A DNA stretch of 64,000 nucleotides from Aristolochia californica (lineage: Eukaryota; Streptophyta; Magnoliopsida; Piperales; Aristolochiaceae), in the NCBI GenBank assembly GCA_029961685.1, contig JARWKL010000013.1, forward strand, positions 26,008,922 to 26,072,921, read 5' to 3'. The position numbers and the translations under genes are program-made. Of the stretch, positions 38,548 through 52,600 are shown one piece after another (within the stretch, counting starts at the first letter, position 1; each line of letters starts with the position of its first letter). The notes below the pieces were generated by a model. The model made no database searches. It saw only the letters and a program-made list of their open reading frames with translations, and was not told where the DNA came from.

Positions 38548-38560
38548 ATTGGTATCAGAG

Positions 38561-39670
38561 TAGTCCTTCATTGGGACCTACTCCATCTCAAACGTTAATC
38601 TTATAGAAGATCAGTTTGGCCAGACTGCATTGCAATTCCAACTATTAATCAGATTATTTGCTTCACTAGAAGCATACTTTATGTGGTGATAATATACTTA
38701 AATAAAATATATTCACATGTAGTTTTGAAAGCAAAAGATTTCAAGTCAATCTGATCTCTCTATAAAGCAATAACCCCATAAAAAATAACTCGAATCCTAT
38801 TGTAAAACAAAGAAAATAAAACAACCAATAAATATTTAAGGTGAGATATTTATATATCAAGTTATATAATAGATTAAAGATCTTCAAGATGAGATATTCA
38901 CAACTAGTTTTAGAAAAACTTTAATGCCCTAATGCTCCAAACATACTTTTACCCAAGATTTGGACTCTCTAGACCTTCAAGTTTTTTGGCTTTTGCTTGA
39001 GGTTTTCTGTTTGGATTCTGTTAAGGAATAGTCCCACATGGATTAGTGAGAAGATATGCCTTAGACCCAACTTAACATATTTGACCGGTTCTTTTATCAT
39101 AAACCTTGTGAATGTCACTTGAAGGCAACATGCATTACTTGGTAGATGAAAATTTTGTCCACAAAAGAAAAATTAAGAAATGTCTTCCAAATACAAGTGA
39201 TAAAGGGAATTTAGTTGCCTCTCTTATGCAATAGTTTGGGGCTTATGGGTCTCACATCCTTAGACTTTAGATGGATGTTTCTGTTTCTTTTATATAAAAG
39301 CAGAAAGATGTTGGTTACAAATGTTGATTGCTCTATGAAATTCTCCAAAAGTTTAAGATATGTAACCATGGGATGTTACCGACAATTCCTTTCTCTTTTA
39401 TGTTTTTTTTTGTGAAACTGTTACTAACCCAACTCCATGCTCATCTTTTTTAATGGCTCTATTATGTTGGTATATCTCAGGTGCCTCTGTTTTCATGTTT
39501 GTCCTTGCTTTCAGGCAAACTTGATTACCAAATATTGTCATTTTGCAATGAAAGGTGGAAAAAAAATCTCGATATATTTTAGCCATCGTTAGTTTTACGT
39601 GTCGTTTTTAAGCACATTGGTTGGGATGGTAATACTATTGAGTAGAGTTCGTTCCATAGATAGCCATTTA
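38561..39670. other. Non-coding stretch after the orphan LTR
   Basis: No gene or element domain can be read. It may be remaining internal sequence of the LTR element that starts at 37903. Confidence 0.35.
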
Positions 39671-39674
39671 TTTA

Positions 39675-39866
39675 GGGTATATTGGAACCCCTAAAAAAGA
39701 AAAAAAAGAAAATTTTGATTATTATTATTCACAAAAATAGTTAGTAAAAATGAGATAATGAACAATTTTTTTATTTTTACAAATTATTTTTGAGAATAAT
39801 AATAATTAAATCTTATTTTATTTTATTTTATTTTATCTGTTTTTTTCCATGGTTCCAAACAGACCC
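39675..39866. mobile_element. Tourist-like MITE upstream of the RING gene
   Basis: 192 bp bounded by TTA on both sides (39672-39674 and 39867-39869). The terminal inverted repeats are GGGTATATTGGAACC on the left and the complement of GGGTCTGTTTGGAACC on the right. The interior is AT-rich with no coding. A TTA duplication and a GGGTCTGTTTGG-type end fit the PIF/Harbinger-derived Tourist group. It ends about 750 bases before the RING start codon. Confidence 0.7.
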
Positions 39867-39869
39867 TTA

Positions 39870-40622
39870 GGTGGAATTCAGAGTATTGGTCAGTGAAGCA
39901 AAAGAGATGCGATGGAGAACATCTGCACTTCCTGCGAGAGAAAACTCGCCAGCAGAGTTGCAGTCACCCAACGGGTTAGCCACTCGTTCTACCAAACAGC
40001 CAAACAGGGTAAGTTTGGCATCTGGCCATCCCGTGAGCTGTTCATTGCATCAACCAAAGAAAACAAAAACAGTTTGAACGGGTAACGCGTAAAACTTAAA
40101 TTCGACGGGCGGCTTAGGATTAATGATCTTTTACTACATCGTTCAAATATGATCTGCTTGGCTGCAGAGGACGGTTAAAATTCCTGATGGAGAAAGTTCT
40201 TGGTCGCAGTGTATTTTTTGTTATTTTAGTATTTCGTTGTCGGCCTGAATCAGATCTCACATTCTGGAGACTGTTGGAGGCTTCTTACGTGATTCTCACG
40301 TTAAAAGGCTTGTGATGCCGCATCGCTGAATTACGCATGGTCCCTTCGCGGCATATGTTGACACCCGACTGATGACCCTCGACGCCGGCGACTTTTCCCT
40401 AGAAGTTTTTCGGACTTCGTAATTGAGAAATTGTTGGAATATTGAAACAACGGACAATCAATTTTTGCTGAGGCGTGTTTACCGTGGGTTTTGGAAGGTT
40501 ATGTGCAACGGAACCTGTACTACTTTTTCTTCGCGAGTGATTTGAAATGAGACAACGCGAATCAAACTGAAGCGGCTTTGGCTTGGGTTAAGTGTGGTTA
40601 TTTGTAGTTTTGCGATCTCGAA
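39870..40622 (+). promoter_or_regulatory. Upstream region of the RING ubiquitin ligase gene
   Basis: Non-coding sequence, more balanced in base composition than the flanking TE relics, expected to hold the promoter and 5' UTR. No individual element can be named with confidence. Confidence 0.35.
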
Positions 40623-43600
40623 ATGGATATGCCGCGAGCGAGTTCTCCGTCTTCAAATTCCTCCGGTGGCGATGCCGTTGACCCGTCTCCCCTGCTGGCA
40701 AATTCGATGCCAGGTTCGGATGAAGAGCGGAACCGTCGATTCAGCCAGAGACCGAGCCTTCGCGGGGCCGCTCGGTTTCTTCGAAGGGCCAGCAGCCGCC
40801 GGATGATGAGGGAACCGTCGATGCGCGTGCGGGAGACTGCGGCCGAGCAATTGGAGGAGCGGCAGAGCGATTGGGCTTATTCGAGGCCAGTGGTTGTTTT
40901 GGATATTTTATGGAATTTGGCTTTCGTGCTTGTTGCGTTCGCAGTGCTCATATTAAGTAGAGATGAATCGCCCTCAATGCCTCTGGGGTTCTGGATTTTA
41001 GGATATGCTTTGCAATGTGTTCTGCATATGGTCTGTGTCATTATCGAGTATAGAAGAAGGCAGGAGTCTCGGCGGTTAACCTCTGGGGGACAAGGTTCAA
41101 GTTCTAGTAATGGAAATTTGGGAAACACCGGAACAGATCACGGCAGGCAGGATGAAGGATTGCAACTAGGAGAAGTAGACCGAACCAGGTATATTAAGTT
41201 GGTTATTAATACCGCTTGGACCGGAAAAAGGTTGATTTGTTCTTTCTTTGGAAATGAAAAAGCATTTTCCTAATGTGGTCAGGATCATGTAATCTAGTTG
41301 ACTTGGCTGATCCTACAATCCCTAATAAGAAAATTTACTTCACCTCAAGGAAAGTAGGTCAATCTGGACTTCATATTGCATTCTATTTTCCGTAGTGATT
41401 CACTTTTTCTGTGACATAATCCCATTTCCAAGTTGTTTGAACTTTGAGAATGGTAGAGGTTTGCTTAGGTAGGCATTTCTTTTGTAATTGTTTTGATACC
41501 TATAGTGTTAATGGATACTTGTTTAGCTATTTGTTTATGATGCAGCAGGATCACTTTGTACCTACTTTATCCAATGTTGATTACTTTTTAGTTTCTACGG
41601 GCATTAGACCTCCTTGATTCATTTGGTGTTTTCATGATGAAATCTTAAGTATGTGTATTGGCCTTTTTTTGTGCTGGGAGCATACTGTGAGGAGTGCAAA
41701 TGAGTTGACTGATTGTTTGGTGAAGGTGGGTCTTTCTCTTTCCCATCCTGTTGAAAGTCATGCTTACCCACTAGATACTAGTTGACTATTCCCATTGTTC
41801 TGATGTGGCTAGTTTTTATTTGTTCTTTTGTTTTTTTATGTTTAGCGTATAGTCTCTTGGCTGATCTTTATGCTGCCCCCACTGTATCTTACATGTTTCT
41901 CTCTTCTTGCAATGATTTGTCATTATTAAAAAGAAAAACGGAAAAGACATCCTGGTATCTAGATAGTGTCTGTTCTGCTGATTGTCTCCCAATTCAGACA
42001 TTAATAATTAACACGTCATGAGGTCTAAACTACTGCTGTACCTCTCTCACTCTCTCTTTATTTTTTTAAATTCTTTTTGCTCCAGTTTTTAGAGAAGGGT
42101 TCGGAGTCGGTTTTGCTCAATTAATTTCATTGAATTGGAAGGAGCTTTGCTCATATATGTTGTTTGAGTCTTTTCATAATTTTTAATTTTTAGATTGAAT
42201 GTATGATAAGGGTATTTAGTACTTTAATTTAAGGGACATGTGCAAGGAAGATTCTGGCTACAATTGGGACAATTGGGATATAATTTTTTTTTCCTTCTTA
42301 GAAATCTGTGGTTTCCTAGTTTGATCAGGAGAGTTTGTTTTTTAGTTTCTGTACATCACAACCTTAGTCATCCTACGCCACATCTTAAATTTGTGGGAAC
42401 AAAGAAAATGTGTCCCCTTTATGATGAAAAAAGGTCAACAACAACTTTTGATTTTTGGCAGGTTGCTAGCGCTCTGCTTTCAATCCAAGTACAAACCATC
42501 CCATGTGCATTTGTGCTCGTTTGTGGTCTTCTTGGGGTCAAAAAATTGTTTGGCCTGGTAGGTGAAACTGTTCTGGGTAATCTTGATGATCATATGCACA
42601 GTTGGTAGGTGACTCCTTGGGTTGAGATTGAGATTTGGTCAGGAATGTAGATGCACCTTTTGTTTCTTTTGGTCAAAATAGAGGTGTGATTTGTACTGAG
42701 CCTTTTTTGGTATAGATGCTGGGGCCAGAATTTTCATTTCTTGAGTTTGATGTGGGGGCACAATCTTTGTTGATGGAATTTTACCCTCAATATTGCTTTG
42801 TAGCTCGGGCTTGCCATGTTACTGGTTGTGAGAGAGGATTTGTTCGTCTTTCCCAGAGCATGGTTTTAATGTTAGCTTCGAAGCAATCCGATATTCAGGC
42901 TATCAATCCTGGTCATAAGTATATGTTTCGGAAGACATTTTTTGGCACGACCTTGTTTTTCCTAGAGCTTTAGAAGCTAGACCAATAGGCTGGGGACCTT
43001 TGATTTTTGCTTCAAGTGGAGAAAGATAGTACCTTGAACAACACTCTAGCTTGTTGGCTAGAATTAGGGTTAGGGTTTTGTGGTTTGGGTTGAAGTAGGC
43101 TTGTGAGGGAAATGAGGAGGGAAGGCTCGGTTATGAGATTGGAGACGTGGGAGAGGTTAAAGAGGCTAAGTTTAGGGTTTAGGGGTATGCATGGGATGAG
43201 AAGAGGAGGGAAGGGGAAGGTATGACTTGAGTATGTGATAGGGAAGGGGACTCAAGTGACTAGTGGTTGGATGGAGGGATGGAGGGTTATAGGACTTGTG
43301 GGTGAATGGGGGAGGTGGAGGTGAAGCCTAGTGGTTAGTCGGTCTATGGATTAATGAAGGGAAAAAGCTAAAATAAATAAATCGAATGGATGAAAAGTGG
43401 CACCAAAGATAAATACCTTTGCTAGAGGGATTTTATCTTTGGGTTGATGGCCAAGCGGGCAACTGAAGCAGAGAGTAGTGCCAAAGACTTGTGCCTTAGC
43501 TAGGGGCTGACCTTTTTGGGGGAGCACTTGAGGTGGTGAAATTGGATATACTGGATAAAGACCCTTGAGTTGGGGATTAGCTGCCTAGTAACCTTTTTAT

Positions 43601-46600
43601 TGTTCGTCAAATGCCTTGGGTTGGCTGAAGCTAATAAAGGCGTTTTGTATTGACTGAATGAGTAAAAGTCTTAGAAGAGTTTACAATTTATGGAGTAATG
43701 ACTACAACTACTACTTCTTATTCTATGTGGGACTATTGGTTTTACAAGTTCTTAGTTTTTGGGGGACTTCTTTATCCCATTATGGGTGGCACCTCATTTT
43801 AGACTTCTATAACTCTTTAGCCCCTAACAACTTCTATTTCAAAAGATCCTGAGCACTACTTCTACACGTACTTCCTCGGGTTTTCCATAAATGTCTTTAC
43901 CCCACTATGGCTAGCGCCTCATTTTAGACTTCTATAACTCTTTAGCCCCTAACAACTTCTATTTCAAAAGATCCCGAGCACTACTACATTTATTTCCCCG
44001 GCTTTTTTATAAATGACTCTTTACACTTGGCACATATGAAATGTAAGATCTTGTCATAGTAAATAGCATAGTTCAATTTTCCAACTAACTTTTGTGCTAC
44101 GTTCTATAATTAAGTACGGGACTTTCTCATAACCATGAAGACTCACATGACTCTCACGGTGGTCTTGATAGGTTTTGGACCAAGTAATCCATTTTCTTGT
44201 AGTCAATCTATGTCGTTCTTTCTTTGAGGCAAAATAATTTCGACTTGTTTTTTGTTATTTCTATTACCAAAAATTACTTCAATGTTACCCAAATCCTTGG
44301 TTTGAAAATTTGCCTTTAAATGGTTTTTTACCTCATTCATCCCTTTGATATCACTTCCTGATAGAACAATATCATCGACATAGACAATCAACATAACTAC
44401 TTTTGTGTTTCTCTTATGGAGAACAACAGAATGATCGTATTGACTCTGTACAAGTCCAATAGCCATAACCACCTAGCTAAAAAATTTCAAACCAAACCCA
44501 AAGGTTTTCTTTAGCTTCATAAATGGCCTTTTCAAGTCTACAAACTTTTCCAATCTCCCATTGAGGAACAGATGCTATATGTACTCCATATGAACCTATC
44601 CATTTAGATCACCATAGAGAAACATATTTTTAAATCAATGTGAAAAAAGTGTAATCCTTGAGTTAATGCTACAAAGATGTGAGTTCGAATCTAGGTGATC
44701 CAAATCACTGGGGAAAAGGTTGCAAAAAGGTCAGCTCCATATGTTTGATTGTATTTATCAACAGCCAGTTGTGCTTTATACCCTTTGATAGTGACGTTAG
44801 GATTATGCTTGATTATATATGGCTATCTACTCTTAACATTATCTATAGCATGACGGGAATTACATAATTGTCATGTCCCTCTCGATAACAAAGCTTGCAT
44901 TTTGTCATCCATCACTTGTTTCAATGAGAGCAATGCAAAACTTCTTGCATAGACTTGGAAAGAGACTAAAGACAAGGATAAAGCTAATGATTTGTACAAG
45001 GACAACAAGAGATGAAATGATACATTCTTAGATAGTAGATGATGTCTAGATGCAAATACCTCTTTTCTAAGAGAAATGTGGAAGTCTAGATTAAAGGCAT
45101 TGGGATCTCTAGTAGAAGGAAGTGATGGCGGAGGAACCAAACTTGTAGAAACATCTTTGGTGGGAGTAGAGCTGAGTGTAGGTACACCGCATTTAGGAGC
45201 TGAAGACATTTTCTGCCTTTGATAAACTTTCAACTATTTCTTCACGTGCATGTCTTACCTTCACATGGCATTTGATTGAAACTAGAAGCGGAACCAACAA
45301 AGGATTTGAAGACTCAATATGACACAAGCTGTTGGGCAACTGGAAATATGTGAAACTTTCAAAAAATGCCATGTCTGCTGAAATATACACTTTCTTATTG
45401 ACAGCATCATAACGTCGATATCCCTTTTGATTACAAGAATATACCTAAGAAGACACATTTGATGGAGTGCAAGGACAACTTGCTAGAGGACCAAAGGAGT
45501 GAACAAAACATACACATCAAAATACTTTATGAGGGAAGCAAGAACAATTCAACTAAGGTTGAGAAATTTTAAGAGGTAATTTACCATTCAAAACCAACAA
45601 GGGCATGCAGTTGATTAAGTAGCAAGCAGTCAATTAGGCATTTCCCCAAAACCATTTTGGTACTTTCATTTGAAAAAAAGTAAAGCTTGAGTGATGCTAG
45701 CAAATTTCTATTCTTCCTTTTAGTTACCGCATTCTATTGTAGGGTGTAAACACTTGAGGTTTGATGTATAATGCATTTGATGAATAGAATGAGGGATAGT
45801 GATCATTCTTATACTCAAGACTTTGTCATAATGCAAAGTTGAAGAATAGTATCAAATTTAGTTTTTATTTCATTGAAAAATTCTAAAAACTTCAAACATC
45901 TTTGCTTGTCTTTCATAAGATAGATCCATGTTGATTGACTATAATCATGGAAAAAAGACACAACTTAGTGATTTCTACTCAAACATGATAAAAAATAAAT
46001 AAATAAATAAATAAAATCTCTGTTCAGTCGGTAAATTAACTTCATAATTAGCCTTTTAGGGAGCTTTTTATTGAAATCTAATCTGCGCTTGTTTATCACA
46101 ATTTGTTAGAAAATATTATCTTACACCATTGAAGCCCCTGAAACCTTATTGAGAGTAGAATGGGCCTCATGCTTTACCGATTGGCCATATATTTCTGTGG
46201 CATCTTTTAAAAAATGTCCTTGTGCTGTTGGTGTCAGTGTTGCAAAGCATCTGGAGTCTGCAAATACAATGTTTTCATTCATTTGGTGGATTATTGGATT
46301 CTACTGGGTATCGGCTGGTGGCCAAAGTTTACCCCATGATGCACCTCAGCTTTACTGGTATGTTGAAGCCTTTGTTTTTTTGCTATGATTTTAACTTGCA
46401 AGGCCTACTCATATTGTTTATATCTAATAGCTCATATTGTCTTTTTGCAGGCTTTGTATAGTTTTTCTAGGCTTTGATGTATTCTTTGTGGTCTTCTGTG
46501 TGGCTCTAGCATGTGTAATTGGCATTGCTGTTTGCTGCTGTTTGCCTTGTATTATTGCAGTTTTATATGCCGTGGCAGATCAGGTATACATCTCATTCTT

Positions 46601-49600
46601 TTAAACTTATAAAAGGTAGGCAACTTTTGAACTGTTTGCTGCTGTGTTATTGGCATTGCTGTTTGCTGTTGTTTGCCATGTATTATTGCAGTTTTATATC
46701 CCGTAACAAATCAGGTATACATCTCCTTCTTTTGAACTTGTGGCTCTAGTAGCTCTTTTTTTTTCTGTCTAACTACAATTTCAGAATGCAATGTCCTAAA
46801 GTGTAATTACCAAACTACCCCTGACCTTTAACACTTCCCTTCAAGTTGGAGCATATATATCTACTAATCCCAGCTTAGAACAAAAATCAACAAATAGATG
46901 CTTTCCAAGGGCCTTGGTAAATTAATCTCCAACTTGATTAGTAGTCCTTACATACGGAGTAATCACTTTACTGTTCAGCACTACATCATGGATGAAATAC
47001 CATCCACTTCTATGTGGTTGGTCCTCTCATGAAATATTGGATTACTGGTAATGAACATTGCGCCTTGATTATCGCATTTCAGTTCCATAGAACCACTTCC
47101 TTCCAGACCAAATTCCTTGAAAAGAGATTTTACCCACATAAGTTCACTTCAGTATGTGCCATTGCTCAATATTCTACTTCAACACTTCATTGGACAACTG
47201 CATTTTGTTTTTTACTTCGCCAACTAGTAAGATTACCTATGGCAAATACACAATTACCTATAGTAGATTTCGTGTTTGACTTCAAACCCGCATAATCAGC
47301 ATTTGAATATCCTACAATGTTTAAGTGTCCTTGTGGTTCATAATGCAGTCCTTTGCTAGGAGTTCCTTTTAAATACTACAAAATTCTCTATGCTACTTCA
47401 AGATGCACTTTTCTAGGAGTATTCATAAATTGACTCACAACTCCAATTTTTTTTTTTTTTTGAAATGATGCTGATTTTTTTTAAGACAAAAGCTCAAAAG
47501 TGCAAATTACAAAAAAGGGAATCCTTCCCATACAATGAGAGATTGTTGGGAAGTTCCAAATTTAGCCAATTTATCAGCCAGAGAGTTGGTTGATTTAGGA
47601 ATAAGATTCCAATTACAATGCAAAGAAGATACAATGTCAGCAATACTATCAGTGATGGGCCAGTGGCGCCAAGGGGGGAGGCTGTCTTTGGAACACTAAC
47701 TAATAATCGTCTTCGAGTCGCCTTCAATGATTAACTTGCCATGGAGATGATCTTTGAAGATTTGGAGGCCAAACAGCAGAGCACTAACTTCAGCAGTATT
47801 AGAATCGGCAATGCCCACCGGACCTGCATAAGAAAGAATGGGGTCTCTATTGTGACCTCTGAATATACCACCTGCTCCTGCTGGACCAGGACATCCAATA
47901 GCACTACCATCAAAATTCAGCTTTATGCAGTCACTGGGGGGAGGATCCCAGATAACCATTCTAGGAGCTCTGCTAGGGCCAGACATGTGAGCGATCAAAT
48001 TACAATTTTCCTAAAGGGAAACCCCTGAAAGAGTGGCAAAATCCTTCTTTGTATGAAGCCAACTCGAGATGAGGCTGACGACATGAAAAGCCGTGTTGTC
48101 TGGGGTACTGGCTTTGGAGTTGAATCTTCGGTTGTTCCGCTCCAGCCAAATACACCATGGAACATGAGCAGACTCACAACTCCAATTGCAAATGATATAT
48201 CAAACCTAGTAACTGTGGCATAAATTAATCATCCAACCAGTCTCCACTATGTAGTTTTATCACTAAGCACTGGACTATTGTCATCATGGAAACAAGAGTT
48301 TATTTCCATAGGATTTGTAAATAGGTTTGACACCCATTAAATCATGTTCACTCTACATATCAATCACATATTTTCTTTGAGATAAACTCATACTTTTTTT
48401 TATTTCTTACCACTCTTATTCCCAAAAAGCATTTGTGTACTAAGGTCCTTAGTCTGAAAGTGCTATTTTAGATAATTCTTCACATCCTTGATACCTTCAA
48501 CATCATCCCCAGTGAGCACAATATCATCAACAAATACAACTAATCCCACAATTCCAATTTCTCAAATTATGTGCATGGGCTCAATTTCAAATCATAAGTG
48601 ACCTTTTGAAGCTTGCATACTTTACCTGTCTCCCTCTGAGCAACATACCTTGGAAGTTGGTCCATATATATTTCTTCCTACAAGTCTCCATATAAGAAAG
48701 TATTTTTAATATCAAGTTGATATAAAGACGAGCCCTGGTTGATCACTATAGATATCAAAATCCTAGTAGTGTTTAGCTGAGCAACAAGAAAAAATGTGTC
48801 AAAGATATCAATACCATATGTTTGAATGTATCCCTTAGCCACCAAATTGATCTTTATAGCGTTCCATAATGCCATCCACATTTTATTTTACGATATCTAC
48901 CCATCTACAACCAACAATAATGGTTCTTAGGGGTAGATCAACCAAAAACCATGTCTTTCTAGCAATCAAGGCATCCATTTCCTTATCCTCTGCCTTTTAC
49001 CACTTTGGAGATGATAAGGCATCCTGCACCCTAGTAGGAATAGAGATATTGGACAAAGATAAAACAAAAGATCAATATTGAGGAGAGAGAAGCGAATGGC
49101 ACATAACAAGATAGAGGATGTTGAGTGCAAGATGATTTACCTTTCAAAGAGAAACAGGAAGAAGGGAGTATCTAAGACGATGAAAAATAAGGTGTATTCT
49201 TAAAAAATGTAACATTTGCAGAGATATACACTTTTCTATACATACTAATGTAAAAATTTAGGATCAACTGGCTAGTTTTTTTACTAAATCTCTCTATGGG
49301 GCACGATTTGAGAAATTATATTCCAAGTTGGATTTATTTTATACCTGTTTTCCTGCTTGAGGAGGAGTGTTAGAAGATTAGTATGTTTTTAAGTGCATAG
49401 GATCATAAAATATGCTGTAATTTTTATTCAATTTATGTATATTATGTAGCCTCGTAGGCAGTATGGTCGATATGTAATGTTGGAACTTTAAATATCAATA
49501 AAGTACTCAAGCTGAAGTACGGAACCCTAATTGAGAGGGGTTGAGCTCTTTCTCTTCTCTCTCTATTCTTCTTCTGGTTCTTTCTCCGTTTTCTTCTTTC

Positions 49601-52600
49601 TTTTCTTTCAACTCGTCACCTTTTTGTGTCCTATAATACCCAAGAAAGACACACCTAATAGCTCGAGGAGATAAATCTATCAATATGTGGACTAACAATG
49701 AACAAAGCAGGTTAAGCCAAAAACTTGAGGGACTACGTCAAATAGCTTACTCCCTGGTTTTAAAAGATACATAGTAATGCAACCACCTAGCATTGAGGAT
49801 GGTATTCGATGAATAAAAATAACAAGATGTGAGTACTGCATCCCCCTAGAATGACTTTAGAACATTCATTTGAAATAAAAGTGTTTGAGAAATTTCAAGC
49901 AGATGTCGATTCTTGCGCTCTGCTACTCCATTTTTTTGGGGAGTATACACACTTGAGGCTTGATGAATGATGTCAAGCATAATGCAAAAAGTGGAGAATT
50001 TACTATAGAAAATTCAAGGCCATTGTTTGAATGAAAAACAAGAACAGAAGCACCAAGTTGTGTTTTTATGGTGGCCTGAAAAATAAGATGATATGGTGGC
50101 TTGATAAAAGTAGTATCTTCCTCTGCTTACAGTTTCATCAACGGTTGGCATACAAACCAAAGGGATCATGAGGTTCTTTTTTCATGGCGTCTCTATGTCC
50201 CGCCAAAGATAAAAAAATTTGTTTGGAGTGCTTACCATGGAAAGATACTCCCGGCAGATGTGCTCAGAAGAAGAGGCCATCTAGCAATTGACCCTCTCTG
50301 CCCCCTATGCAACTCTGAGGTTGAATCAGTCAACCACATTTTGCTTCATTTCTCATTTTTGTGGAGGGTAAGGTCTTCCATTCTTAGTAAGACGGGTCTA
50401 CAATTCTGTATGTCAGTGGATCTGATTTCTTTCAGTAAGATGCTCATTGGTACTCCCCTCCCTGAGCTTGGTAAGCTTCTGATTTCCGCATCCACTGGTT
50501 TTATTCCGTGGGGGCTTTGGAATGAACGTAACCGGAGGCGTTTTGATACTAGAAGTAACTCTGTGACTAGAGTGGCAGGTTGTGTGACTGGCCAGATCTC
50601 TACTTGGCTCCTTACTAAGAAGCCTTTCTCTTCCTTTGCTAGTTCATCCATCCATGATAATTGGAACACTATTGCAAATATGAGGTGTGCGACCAAGACC
50701 CCAATCATGCAAGAATGGACCCCCCCCTAGAGTTTGGTTTCCTTAAGTTAAATTTTGATGGTTCCTCCAAGGGTAATCCCGGAAAGGCGGGTTTTGGTTG
50801 TGTTATCTCAGATCCCTCAGGCAGTCAATGTTTATCATATGCTGGTTCGCTTGGTATTGTTGATTCAACGACAGCAGAGATTCAAGGTCTTCTCAATGGG
50901 CTTCACGTTACCGTGACCATTACAGTAGTCCTATTCACATTGAGGGGGATTTGAAGGTGGTTATTGGTTGGCGTGATAAGGCTTCCTCCCCCCCATGGCG
51001 CCATTGGGATTCCTTGCGGGAAATCCTTGAAATTTCTTCTCAATTTTCTTGTATTTGGTTTCATATTCCGAGATCTGCTAACTCGGTGGCAGATGTGTTT
51101 GCCAAGTCAGGAGTTTCCTTACAATCTCTTGTTATTAGGGAATTACTCCCCGTCCCTCTGTAGTTCTTTGTTCTTTTGTTAATATATACATCATTTTTCA
51201 AAAAAAGTTGTGTTTTTATTTCAACTTAAAATCTGAGAAATACATTTGTTTTCTTCCAAAGGAGATACACCTTGTCACACAACTGTAATCATTTTTAAAA
51301 GTCAAGAAATACTTAAAACCAAAAGAATTGGGAACCCGACATGTGTCCCATTCATCTGAATGTACCAAAGAAAAAGGACGTGGACTTTGTCGACTACTTA
51401 GAGGAAATGAACTGTGGTGGTGCTTTCCTAGTTAGCATGACTAAAAGTTCAAATGATGTATCAGAAAGAAGAGTAGGGATAAACTAATGAAGCTTGACTA
51501 TTGATGGATGTTCTCAGCGTAGATGCCATAAGGAGAGGATGCGACATGTAATGCAACAAACTTCTCTTCTGGAACAACGCCTAGATATTGTAGTCCATCA
51601 TTCTCAATGCCTTGACCCAATTTGCCTCCTAGTCTAGAAGTCTTGAAATGCACAATGAGATGGAAAGAATGTGATTGAGTGACTGAGTAATTTTGTTGAC
51701 AGACAACAGTTGATTGGAAATTTTGAAACATTATAGAAGTTAAAAAACTATCAGATGAAGTGTTAACATTCCCTTCACCACAAACCGATGAAGTGGAACC
51801 ATCAACCAAGGTAACTAATTTATGAGATGAGGATGGTGACACATTTGAGAAAATGGAAGACATACCTGACATATGGTTGAACGCGCCTGAATCTATCACT
51901 CAGGACAAAGGAGAGGAAGCGTGAAGTGCAGCCTGAGCTTGCCATCTGGTATTGGCAGTTGGAGGAGTTGGGGATGCCTGAGAAGTTGTAGTATCTAATG
52001 CTAATTGACTCAACTGCTGTACTATATTTTGTAGCGTCTCTTGGGTACCGTTAGATGACCCTATCTCACTATTAACCACTTCTCCGTTGTCCACTGACAC
52101 ACTAGAATTAGCCTAGGCAGGCTTCCCAAAATTTCCCTTACATTTGTCTGAGAAGTGATTAGAGATGTCACAATACATACACTTTCTATCTGCATGATTT
52201 CTACCTCATCCTCCACTGTCACGGCCACGTCCTCTACCTCCAAGCCCCTTGTTTTCCTCTAGACGATTCAAATCTAGAAATGGAAGAAGAAACGTTAGAG
52301 CAACATTAGAACCAACAACAGTTTTACTATTTTTCACTACTTTTGTTTTTGAAAAGGGATGTATATATTAACAAAAAAACTATTTTTCACTACTACAACT
52401 CGAAGAACTCTGTTGTAAACTTTTTCCAATGTATGTTCATTATCATCAACTAGTATATATGGCCATATAGCGTCATATTATGGTCTTAATCCATCCAGAA
52501 AACGAGTAACATGAATCTGATTTTTCTCTTTTCGAAACTCATTCTCATTAGTAGTAAAAGGAAAGGTGCCCCTCATTTCTGTAAAATGTTGAGTGATTGT

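Noticed and set aside
42716..42973. 85-codon frame in RING intron 1
   Set aside because: There is no domain, no splice-site support with matching phase, and it is surrounded by transposon debris.
47449..51204. RNase H frames as a cellular reverse-transcriptase-like gene in the RING intron
   Set aside because: Both are bounded by exact target duplications and A/T tails, so they are truncated LINEs.
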